A stretch of 64,000 nt of DNA, from contig CACLZM010000002.1 in the NCBI GenBank assembly GCA_902611415.1, positions 62,001 through 126,000 on the forward strand, written 5' to 3'. This stretch comes from an uncultured Alphaproteobacteria bacterium. GTDB lineage: Bacteria > Pseudomonadota > Alphaproteobacteria > HIMB59. The stretch's first letter is position 1. Every line of letters starts with the position of its first letter. Below the pieces are notes generated by a model. That model did no database searches, was not told the origin of the DNA, and worked only from the letters and a program-made list of their open reading frames with translations. Positions 6,488 through 13,588 of this stretch are shown in pieces. The translations under genes were made by a program, and so were the position numbers.

Positions 6488-7888
6488 ATGGTAACAAAGT
6501 TTAGATATTTATTAATTTTTATTATTAGTCTGTTTTTTTTTAATGGAACATTTACAATTTTAAAAGCTAGTGAAATTTGTAATAAACTTATAAATGTTAA
6601 TTACTTTTTTTCAGATCGATATATTGACAAATACGATCATGGAATAGGCTTAGAGGATTATGATGACCCAAACTCTGATAAAATTTTTATTTTGTCTATT
6701 GAAAATTTTTCCCCTGCAAAAGAAATTGGCCTTGAAAAGTTTTTAGAAATTCACTCAATAGATAATATAAAAATTCACGATAATCTAAAAGATAATTTTG
6801 AGGACACAATCGATTATATTTACGATCTAATGGACAAAAATAGTTTTTCTATCAAGGTCGTCGATGAAAATTCCGAAATTATTAATTATGATATAACTAA
6901 GTTCACATATAAATCTGAACCAGAAGTTATAAGTAATTATTATATTGATAAAATTCAAATTGTTAATTTAAACCGAGAAGCAAAGGCAAGATTTAGAATT
7001 TGGACTGACTGGAAAAATCCAAATTTTTTGAGTTACATAAAAAAATCTTTTAACAATAATCAAGATTTTTCATGCTATTACACAAATAAAGACAATATTG
7101 AAAAGCTTTTACAAAAATTTTGGTATCCGATTACCAGAGTTGATCAGACTGGTAGCACATTCTCCCTTGTAGATATTCTTGGTGTTGGTATTGACACATC
7201 TCTTGAGGATCCTTTTTCAATTACTTATGATATAGAAAGTTCTGTACCCACTGATGCAAATTTAAAGAAGTTTCCTTTTGACAACATGTCATTTTATTTT
7301 GATTTCAGTTATTTCTCAGGTGGAGATTTATTTCTCGCTGATGATTGGTTCGAACAATTAGATGATGGTGTTGATAGAACTAACCGTTATCTTTATGAGT
7401 GGCAAATTGTAGATGCCGAATTAACTTATGATCAAGACACATATGATATTGGAGGAGATCTTGTTTATCCACTCCATTATTTGGAATTTGAGTTAGAGAG
7501 AAATACGCTTTATTATTTTATGAAGATAATTTTTCCCGTCATTTTTATAGTTTTAATTTCTTTTTCAGTATTTTGGATTAAAAATCAGGAGATCGAAGCA
7601 AAACTTAATGTGTCTATAGTGAGTTTACTTGCTCTTATTGCATATAACTTTGTTTACAATTCAGAATTACCAAAATTAAACTTTATCACAATAATTGACT
7701 CATTAGTTTTCATTTCATATTTGTACTCTGGTGCAGCAACGATTGTTTCAATATACTCCTATTACGATTATAGAAGAGATGGCCAGAAAGGTGAGTTTAA
7801 TTCATTAGATATAAACTTGCGATATATAGCACCAATATCATATTTTTTAATTATTCTCACTACGTCGTTTATTATATACAATAACTAA
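6488..7888 (+). CDS. Pentameric ligand-gated ion channel (Cys-loop family) with N-terminal PDZ-like domain, second copy
   Basis: 466 residues. A signal peptide of about 27 residues is followed by a PDZ-like region (about 45-130) with FSPAKEIGLEKFLEIHSIDN. The pLGIC extracellular domain has FWYPITRVDQTGS and the Pro-loop FPFDNMS, then LYEWQIVDAEL. M1 is about 342-364 (MKIIFPVIFIVLISFS). M2 (EAKLNVSIVSLLALIAYN) leads into LPKLNFITIID, the M2-M3 signature of GLIC and ELIC. M3 is about 398-424 and M4 about 445-463. The aligned Glu at M2 -2' again suggests a cation channel. It shares its architecture with the protein at 868 but its DNA is visibly more AT-rich, so the two are unlikely to be a recent duplication. 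Confidence 0.87.
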   Translation: MVTKFRYLLIFIISLFFFNGTFTILKASEICNKLINVNYFFSDRYIDKYDHGIGLEDYDDPNSDKIFILSIENFSPAKEIGLEKFLEIHSIDNIKIHDNLKDNFEDTIDYIYDLMDKNSFSIKVVDENSEIINYDITKFTYKSEPEVISNYYIDKIQIVNLNREAKARFRIWTDWKNPNFLSYIKKSFNNNQDFSCYYTNKDNIEKLLQKFWYPITRVDQTGSTFSLVDILGVGIDTSLEDPFSITYDIESSVPTDANLKKFPFDNMSFYFDFSYFSGGDLFLADDWFEQLDDGVDRTNRYLYEWQIVDAELTYDQDTYDIGGDLVYPLHYLEFELERNTLYYFMKIIFPVIFIVLISFSVFWIKNQEIEAKLNVSIVSLLALIAYNFVYNSELPKLNFITIIDSLVFISYLYSGAATIVSIYSYYDYRRDGQKGEFNSLDINLRYIAPISYFLIILTTSFIIYNN

Positions 7889-7913
7889 TATAGTTTTATT
7901 TTAAAAATTTTTT

Positions 7914-8738
7914 ATGGGTACAGCCTTTTACTTATCTCTTAACTCTATACCAGCTATCTTTATTCTAGGAATCTTTTTACTTAGAGAGAAAAAAAAAGAG
8001 CCTATATCAATAGTATTATCTGCTTTCGCTTTGACCTATATTATAGTCATACCATTAGATATATTAATTAGCATTGTAGATCCTTTTCTTGATACCAACT
8101 TTCAAAATAAAGAGGCAAACCCTTTTTTAACAGATGAGGTTTTTTATAAACATTATTATTCTATTTTTGCTTTTTTTAGAGCAGCTTTTCTTGAAGAATT
8201 TTTGAAATTCTCAGTATTATTTTTATTTATTTATCAAAATACTAATTTTGATGAACTATCTGATGGTGTAATTTACGGTGCAGCAGTAGGCTTGGGTTAT
8301 GCTGTTGTAGAAAACTATAATTATCTTTTTAATTATTATTTATATGACACACCTATGCTTTATTTTATTCAAGACAGATGGTGGGCATTAATTGCACATG
8401 TAACTCTAGGCATTATTATGGGAATACTTCTAGCTAAATCAAGATTGTTAAATGTCAATAAATACCTAACGTTATTTTCATCCTTGTGTGTCCCAATATT
8501 TTTACATGGACTTCACAATTATACGTATGATAGTAAAATACTTTATGAAAACAATATTCATTTTTATTTACTAATATTTTATTTTCTTGTTATTCTTCTT
8601 TCCTTAGTATTTTTACCAAAATTAGAGACTTATAAATTTAGATATGAAAAAAATTCAATTTATGGCGACTATATCAAGATTTCTTTTTGCGGTTTAATTT
8701 TTTCATTGATATTAGCAATATTTTTTGGTTTCATTTAG
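7914..8738 (+). CDS. PrsW-family intramembrane protease
   Basis: 274 residues with about eight hydrophobic segments. The PrsW motifs appear in order: EEFLKF in one helix, then DGVIYGAAVGLGYAVVENY, AHVTLGIIMG and FLHGLHNY. These carry the paired Glu, the E-N and the two His of the active site. PrsW cleaves membrane anti-sigma factors in Bacillus; relatives are widespread membrane proteases with unknown substrates. The gene begins 25 bases after the second channel gene. The channel or the small membrane proteins nearby are possible substrates, but no anti-sigma factor is visible. Confidence 0.85.
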   Translation: MGTAFYLSLNSIPAIFILGIFLLREKKKEPISIVLSAFALTYIIVIPLDILISIVDPFLDTNFQNKEANPFLTDEVFYKHYYSIFAFFRAAFLEEFLKFSVLFLFIYQNTNFDELSDGVIYGAAVGLGYAVVENYNYLFNYYLYDTPMLYFIQDRWWALIAHVTLGIIMGILLAKSRLLNVNKYLTLFSSLCVPIFLHGLHNYTYDSKILYENNIHFYLLIFYFLVILLSLVFLPKLETYKFRYEKNSIYGDYIKISFCGLIFSLILAIFFGFI

Positions 8739-8740
8739 TT

Positions 8741-9328
8741 ATGAAACTAATCAAATGTATATTTTTTTTAGTTATATTGAACATATCCACAAATTCTTTT
8801 GCAGGCAAAGATGATCCTATTTTCTATGATGAGGTAGGTGGCTGGGAAATTGGTATCCTTCCGCACCTAAATTTTGGTTGCTATACATCGTCACCAATAT
8901 ATGAAGACGGCGAAATGTTATCAGTTTATGTAGATAACAGACAAAACGCGAAAAACGTTTACTTGCATCTTGTTAACCCTTTGTGGAGCAGTTTAAGAGT
9001 TGGCGATATTCATGAAATGGGTGTAATTTTCGAACCATTTTCTGATAAATGGATTGGTGAAGCAGAAGTTGTGAGTTATGGCGATCATAAAGGAATTGAA
9101 TTCATAGTTGGCACAGAATTCCTTACCACCTTTGCAGAAATGGACTCAATTAGATTTACATATAATGACAGAGACTTATTAGGTTTAATTTTGGATGGTA
9201 GTTACAATGCAGCGGTTTCTCTTGTAGAGTGCCAGCAATTAGTTGCTGAAGCTGCGTCTTCAGGAAACAGTTTAAGTATGAAAAGGGAATTAAAAAAACC
9301 ATCCACCAGGGATCCTTTTAGACAGTAA
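8741..9328 (+). CDS. Exported protein of unknown function
   Basis: The track starts this frame at 8687 inside the protease gene; the ATG at 8741, three bases after its stop, begins a clear signal peptide (IKCIFFLVILNISTNSFAG). The mature protein of about 175 residues has GGWEIGILPHLNFGCYTSS and a late Cys (SLVECQQLVAEA). It follows the same layout, a W-x-I start with one early and one late Cys, as the exported proteins at 2477 and 3878. It is probably a periplasmic beta-rich domain with one disulfide; function unknown. Confidence 0.65.
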   Translation: MKLIKCIFFLVILNISTNSFAGKDDPIFYDEVGGWEIGILPHLNFGCYTSSPIYEDGEMLSVYVDNRQNAKNVYLHLVNPLWSSLRVGDIHEMGVIFEPFSDKWIGEAEVVSYGDHKGIEFIVGTEFLTTFAEMDSIRFTYNDRDLLGLILDGSYNAAVSLVECQQLVAEAASSGNSLSMKRELKKPSTRDPFRQ

Positions 9329-9332
9329 TTAT

Positions 9333-10085
9333 TTGAGACTAAGGCTTGTTCATCTAAAGAACTCTATCAATTTTTTTGATTACTCAACTTTAAAAAGAGT
9401 AGTTGATCTCGCAATTTTTTTAACAATTTTTGCACTAATAGCTTCAGTAATCTCGATTAGTTATGAAATAAAAATAAATGATATTTCTTTGCAAATATCT
9501 AAAGAGCAAACAAAACAAAGAATTTATAATCAATGGGTACAGTTGATTAGTGAAAATCTCCATAAGTCTGACAGGAGATTTACCCAAACTTCTGACATTA
9601 TAAATATTACTTATGAAACATTCGAAAAAGAAATTGATCGAGAACAAACAATAACATTTAGAATTTTCCAAATTCTTAATCAAATGCCAACTCAACTTAA
9701 AAATTCAGCTAGAGATATGAAATACAATTTCACAAATGAACAATTATCTAAATATGACATTGAAGAATTAGAGGAGGGGTACAATAAAGCAGTTGAAGTT
9801 CTTAAAAGTACTGATTTTAATAGTGAAGATCCTAATACTGATTTCAGAACTTTTCAAAGAAATTTAATAGACTCTATTTTTGAAACTAGGGGCTTACTTG
9901 AAAATGCCTTAAGTATATTTCAATCTGCTAAAAATGAAGTCGATAAAAAAATAATAGATCTTAATTTAAAAAAAAATGAAACATCTCAACTATCGACAAA
10001 TATCATTTTAATTTCATTTGTTTTGCAATTATTAATTTTCATCGTAATTCAGTTTGTGGATATTAGAAGCAGTGAAGAAGTCTAG
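9333..10085 (+). CDS. Two-helix membrane protein with coiled-coil extracytoplasmic domain
   Basis: 250 residues from a TTG four bases after the previous stop. A first membrane helix (DLAIFLTIFALIASVISISY) and a last one (TNIILISFVLQLLIFIVIQF) enclose about 165 mainly helical residues with coiled-coil character. The layout resembles the sensor half of chemoreceptor-like proteins, but no signalling domain follows the second helix. The next gene encodes a protein of the same design and overlaps this one, so they probably act as a pair. Function is unknown. Confidence 0.55.
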   Translation: MRLRLVHLKNSINFFDYSTLKRVVDLAIFLTIFALIASVISISYEIKINDISLQISKEQTKQRIYNQWVQLISENLHKSDRRFTQTSDIINITYETFEKEIDREQTITFRIFQILNQMPTQLKNSARDMKYNFTNEQLSKYDIEELEEGYNKAVEVLKSTDFNSEDPNTDFRTFQRNLIDSIFETRGLLENALSIFQSAKNEVDKKIIDLNLKKNETSQLSTNIILISFVLQLLIFIVIQFVDIRSSEEV

Positions 10086-10716
10086 TAAAATTAGCAAAAG
10101 AGGTTTCATAATTTTGATCATAGCTGGTGTTTTACAATTTGGATCTTTGGCAATTCAACAATATGTTGTTCAAGCAGAGGGGAATATTAGAAACATGCAG
10201 GAAAGAATACCAGAGTTAAATAATAAATTTCAAAATATACAATCCTCTTATTTCTCACTTACATCTTTAAACAGTGAGTATTTAGAGTCAATTCAAATGT
10301 CAATAAATTTTGGATTATATAGTGATAATTTATTATTTAATTTGAAATTTTATACTTCAAATTTTATGGAAATAGTGATTTCAAATAAATATGTAAAAGA
10401 GTTCATAGATCCAGATCCAATTAAAAATTTTGAGAATTTAAAAAAAAATGTTGAAGAATTAGAAGTTGAAAATTTAAACAGTTATTCCGTTTTCGAAGAT
10501 TATTTATACGAAATTATGAAATTTTATAGAGTTTTGCAAAAAGAAGCAGGTGCCACTTTAGGAGAAATTGATAATCTAAATATTGAAATTAATAATGCGA
10601 ATAATAATAAACAAATTTACTTACTTTTTTCTATTGTTTTAGAAATTTTATCTTTTTTATTAATCTTAATTTTTTTTAGATTATTTATTCAGAAAAACCT
10701 AATTAAAAAAATTTAA
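10072..10716 (+). CDS. Two-helix membrane protein, partner of the preceding gene
   Basis: The track start at 10054 is a TTG; a GTG at 10072 gives KKSSKISKRGFIILIIAGVL, a better basic N-terminus before the first membrane helix, and about 214 residues. Helical extracytoplasmic sequence (GNIRNMQERIPELNNKFQ onward) lies between that helix and a last helix (IYLLFSIVLEILSFLLILIFF). It overlaps the previous gene by 14 bases and shares its architecture. No domain beyond the helices is recognised. Confidence 0.5.
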   Translation: MKKSSKISKRGFIILIIAGVLQFGSLAIQQYVVQAEGNIRNMQERIPELNNKFQNIQSSYFSLTSLNSEYLESIQMSINFGLYSDNLLFNLKFYTSNFMEIVISNKYVKEFIDPDPIKNFENLKKNVEELEVENLNSYSVFEDYLYEIMKFYRVLQKEAGATLGEIDNLNIEINNANNNKQIYLLFSIVLEILSFLLILIFFRLFIQKNLIKKI

Positions 10717-10725
10717 TTGAAATAT

Positions 10726-10750
10726 CAAGCACCCTTTTAAAGGGTGCTTG
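10726..10750. terminator. Strong GC-topped hairpin, probable transcription end
   Basis: CAAGCACCCTTTTAAAGGGTGCTTG is close to a perfect palindrome and sits ten bases after the stop of the two-helix protein gene. Neither strand has a U tract directly after it, so termination would be inefficient or aided by other factors. It may instead be a processing or protein-binding site. Confidence 0.5.
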
Positions 10751-10783
10751 ATCCGGCTCATTAACAAACAAAAAGGAGTCAAA

Positions 10784-10834
10784 ATGCTAAACAATAAACA
10801 TAAAGACAATTCTAAAATACTTCTCTTATTATAA
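10784..10834 (+). CDS. Possible 16-residue Leu-rich leader peptide
   Basis: A short ORF, MLNNKHKDNSKILLLL, has AAGGAG nine bases before its ATG. Its last codons, CTT CTC TTA TTA, fall inside the left arm of the 88-base inverted repeat. A Leu run within a hairpin arm recalls attenuation leaders, but the downstream gene is not a leucine gene. The good ribosome site is the main support. It could also be a chance ORF. Confidence 0.3.
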   Translation: MLNNKHKDNSKILLLL

Positions 10835-10898
10835 TTATTTAGTGAAAAAAAAAGCTCAACATTTCACTAAATAATCATAATAAGAGAAGTATTTTAGA
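10811..10898. repeat. Inverted repeat with 37-base arms, one mismatch
   Basis: The left arm (10811-10847) and right arm (10862-10898) are complementary at 36 of 37 positions and enclose 14 bases. The inner ends are TTAGTGAAA and TTTCACTAA, the same element as at 5522-5553; the outer 28 bases of each arm (TCTAAAATACTTCTC onward) are unique to this copy. It ends 26 bases before the next ATG. It could be a cruciform, a long RNA hairpin, a miniature mobile element or a dyad operator. No clear target-site duplication was seen. Confidence 0.75.
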
Positions 10899-10924
10899 TC
10901 TGTACATGTATAAGGAGATAAATT

Positions 10925-11185
10925 ATGAAAAACTTAATTAAAATTGTAACTTTAGGTTTAGTTATATCAACATTATCAAGTAAATCCTTTTCAGGAAGTA
11001 GCTGTAAATATGATTTTTTTGGTAACCTCACTTGTAATAGCACTGGTAACACAGGTAATTGGAATTCCAATACAAGAACAGATTTTTTTGGAAATGACAA
11101 TCATACTATTTATGACCGCGATACCAATCGAACTTATAACTACTCTTGTAGAACAGATTTTTTTGGAAATTACGTTTGTAATTAA
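10925..11185 (+). CDS. Small exported protein with DFFGN repeats
   Basis: 86 residues. The signal peptide is KNLIKIVTLGLVISTLSSKSFS. The mature 60 or so residues contain three copies of a DFFGN unit: CKYDFFGNLTC, TRTDFFGNDNH and CRTDFFGNYVC. The first and third are bracketed by two Cys, which suggests small disulfide loops. The linkers are Asn- and Thr-rich. AAGGAG lies eight bases before the ATG, and the inverted repeat precedes it. Family and function are unknown; a secreted structural or toxin-like peptide is conceivable but not shown. Confidence 0.6.
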   Translation: MKNLIKIVTLGLVISTLSSKSFSGSSCKYDFFGNLTCNSTGNTGNWNSNTRTDFFGNDNHTIYDRDTNRTYNYSCRTDFFGNYVCN

Positions 11186-11215
11186 TGAGAATTAGATTTT
11201 TAAAATAATAAATTA

Positions 11216-11241
11216 TTAATGCCCATTTAGTTGGGCATTAA
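11216..11241 (+). terminator. Rho-independent-type terminator
   Basis: TTAATGCCCA (11216-11225) pairs with TGGGCATTAA (11232-11241) around a six-base loop and is followed by TTTAAT. It lies about 30 bases after the DFFGN-repeat gene and closes the accessory island on this side. Confidence 0.65.
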
Positions 11242-11308
11242 TTTAATGCTTGATGAAAGGTATAAAGAAATAGTCAAAATTTTTTAACAAAAACAAGATA
11301 CAATAATT

Positions 11309-11337
11309 TTGATCTATTTTAATGAACACTGTATATT
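11309..11337 (+). promoter_or_regulatory. Sigma-70-type promoter, leaderless rmuC
   Basis: TTGATC (11309-11314) and TATATT (11332-11337) are 17 bases apart, the ideal spacing. Initiation about seven bases after the -10 box falls on the ATG at 11344, so the rmuC message may be leaderless; no ribosome binding site is present. This favours the ATG over the upstream TTG used by the track. Confidence 0.55.
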
Positions 11338-11343
11338 TTGCTC

Positions 11344-12753
11344 ATGAACTTAAATTCTCAAAGTTTCTTATTAATCATAATTTCTCTTTTAATAGTATGT
11401 ATAATTTTTCTTTGGTTTAGAAATTCTAAAAGTAACATTAGTGACCCCAGCAAAGAAAGTGCTATTGAAGATTTAAAACTTGAAAATAACTCACTAAAAA
11501 AAGATATTGAAAATAAGGATAATCTTTTTCAGCAAGAAATCAGTAATAAAGAAAACCTTATGCAAGAAAAAGAAAAGAATTTTAATTCTTTGTTAAAAGA
11601 AAAAGACGAACAAATTAGTCAAGCATTAAAAGAAAAACAAGAACAAATAGAAAATCTTAAAATTGAAAGAGATAATATTGTTGAGCAATTAAAAGAATAT
11701 CTAGGCACACAGTTTCAAAATACCTCAAATAAAACACTCGATAATGTCAGTAATAGTTTTAGGGAGCAATTTGAAAATTTTTTTGAAAACAAAAATCAAT
11801 TAGCAACTAAAAATCTAGAGGAAATGATCAATCCAATTGAACAGTTAATGACTGATTTAAAAAGTACTAATCTAAATTTTGTTAAGACTTATAAAGAGGA
11901 CTTTACTAATTTTGGATCGGTATTATCTGATGTTAAATCCACCCATGAAAAGGCAATATCAGAGACTTCAAAATTAACAAATGCTTTAAAAGGATCTTCA
12001 CAATCAGCTGGTAGATGGGGGGAAGAAAAATTAAAAAATATTTTAGATATGATGAATATGTCAGAAGGTGTTGATTATGATATGCAGGCAACCACTGATG
12101 AAGAGAGTTTAAGACCTGACTGTATTGTAAATATTCCTGGTGACTTAAAATTAGCAGTAGACTCAAAAGTTTCTATTCAGGACTACTTGAGTGCAATGGA
12201 AACAAACGATGAAGCTGCAAGGAATATCTACTTACAAAAAAATGCAGCAAAGATTAGAAATCATATGCAAGCACTCTCAAAAAAAGAGTATTTTAAGAAA
12301 ATTAAAGGAAGTTTACCTGAGGTTTTGATGTTTATACCTGAGGAAAGTATTTTTTATTCATCTCTTCAAAATGATAAGAAGTTGTATCAGGACTCTTTAA
12401 AGTCAAATATTATAATTGTAGGCCCAACTGGCTTATTAATGATGGTGACTATGATAAAAAAAATGTGGGCCTCTCATAAACAGTCTAAAGAAGTTTCAAA
12501 GATAGTTGATATAGGTTCTGAGTTATATAAAAGGTTTCAAACTATGTCATCACATATAGCCAGTTTAGGTGACAGCATTGAAAAAACTTCAAGCAACTAT
12601 AATAAATTTATAGGAAGTATGGACTCCAAAGTTTTGCCTAAATTTGAAGAGATCTCAAAATTTTACCCCTCAGCAATAGGTGATAAATATAAAAAACCTA
12701 AAATTATTAGTGATAGTGTCCGCAAATCATCGAAACTTATAAAAGATGCATAA
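11344..12753 (+). CDS. rmuC: RmuC-family DNA recombination protein
   Basis: 469 residues. The N-terminal anchor SFLLIIISLLIVCIIFLWF is followed by a long coiled coil (about 30-130) and the RmuC core: GRWGEEKLKNILDM, LRPDCIVNIPGDLKLAVDSK and IIVGPTGLLMMVTMIKKMW. The middle motif has the D-x-K spacing of the PD-(D/E)xK-like fold expected for RmuC. RmuC limits inversions between short repeats and is thought to act as a nuclease at DNA structures. A second, shorter family member is encoded at 60511. It is followed by a membrane-anchored exonuclease and helicase on the opposite strand. Confidence 0.9.
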   Translation: MNLNSQSFLLIIISLLIVCIIFLWFRNSKSNISDPSKESAIEDLKLENNSLKKDIENKDNLFQQEISNKENLMQEKEKNFNSLLKEKDEQISQALKEKQEQIENLKIERDNIVEQLKEYLGTQFQNTSNKTLDNVSNSFREQFENFFENKNQLATKNLEEMINPIEQLMTDLKSTNLNFVKTYKEDFTNFGSVLSDVKSTHEKAISETSKLTNALKGSSQSAGRWGEEKLKNILDMMNMSEGVDYDMQATTDEESLRPDCIVNIPGDLKLAVDSKVSIQDYLSAMETNDEAARNIYLQKNAAKIRNHMQALSKKEYFKKIKGSLPEVLMFIPEESIFYSSLQNDKKLYQDSLKSNIIIVGPTGLLMMVTMIKKMWASHKQSKEVSKIVDIGSELYKRFQTMSSHIASLGDSIEKTSSNYNKFIGSMDSKVLPKFEEISKFYPSAIGDKYKKPKIISDSVRKSSKLIKDA

Positions 12754-12838
12754 ATAAAAAAGAAAACCTTACTTATATCACTGATGATGAATTAGATATT
12801 ATTTTATGGTGTGTATGGGTTCTAGAAGTCATAGGCGA

Positions 12839-13588
12839 CTAATACAGTCTTACTTTATTATTAGAAAAAAATTTGGAATTTGAAAGTTTTTGAATAATTT
12901 TAGCACACGCTATTGCATCAGACTCAGCTTCATGATGGTTTAAATTAAATTTGATTTTTTTTGCAATTGTTGATAGTTGATGATTGTTTACATCAATTCC
13001 TTTTTTCCAATAAATCCGAGAAATTTGAAGTGTACAAATAAATTTTATTAAATTTTTTTTAAATTTAGATTTATATAAGCAGTTATCTAATACTCTTTTA
13101 TCAAAAGGTGCATTGTGAGCTACAAAATAATCAATTCCCTTAAATTCTTTTTGAATTTTTGGCCATACCTTGTGAAAGTCTAATTTATTTTTAACCATAC
13201 TAGCTGTAATTCCATGCATATAAGTATATTTAAAATCATTTGTTTTTGGTTTTATATAAAAAGACCCTATTTTGTAGATTTTGTTTTTTTTAATAATGAC
13301 ATATCCTACCTGACACGCTGAGGAAGGGTCATCATTTGCAGTCTCAAAGTCAATGACTGCTAAGTTTTTTGATTTTATGTTTTTTATATAAATATCGTTT
13401 GATTTAGTTGTGCTTTTTCTTTTATAGGTGGGTTTGAATGTAGCTTTAGGACGATAATCTCTGTAAGTTTTAGTTTCATTTTGGGCTCTTTGCTCATAAT
13501 CTTCATTCACTTCTCTATCCATTCTTTTATTGTCAGTTAAATAGAAATAGAGAAAAGCAAGAATTGCCAAAATTATAATTATGTCCAT
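12839..13588 (-). CDS. DEDDh 3'-5' exonuclease (DnaQ-like) with N-terminal membrane anchor
   Basis: 249 residues. Residues 1-18 (IIIILAILAFLYFYL) form a hydrophobic anchor, then a basic linker. The exonuclease domain begins at about 75. The DEDDh motifs are DFETA (ExoI), AHNAPFD (ExoII), and HHEAESDA (ExoIII, with the His five before the Asp). It resembles the stand-alone PolIII epsilon-like exonucleases. The helicase stop and this start overlap (TAATG), so the two are one operon and probably act together on DNA near the membrane. The anchor is unusual for this family. Confidence 0.85.
   Translation of the reverse strand: MDIIIILAILAFLYFYLTDNKRMDREVNEDYEQRAQNETKTYRDYRPKATFKPTYKRKSTTKSNDIYIKNIKSKNLAVIDFETANDDPSSACQVGYVIIKKNKIYKIGSFYIKPKTNDFKYTYMHGITASMVKNKLDFHKVWPKIQKEFKGIDYFVAHNAPFDKRVLDNCLYKSKFKKNLIKFICTLQISRIYWKKGIDVNNHQLSTIAKKIKFNLNHHEAESDAIACAKIIQKLSNSKFFSNNKVRLY

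Noticed and set aside
402-11185. Complete prophage
   Set aside because: CII-like and excisionase-like proteins occur, but no integrase, terminase, capsid, portal or tail gene is present.
12757-12841. Short open frame reading LTYITDDELDIILWCVWVLEVIGD after rmuC
   Set aside because: Protein-like but no ATG, GTG or TTG start in frame and no ribosome site; may be a remnant.
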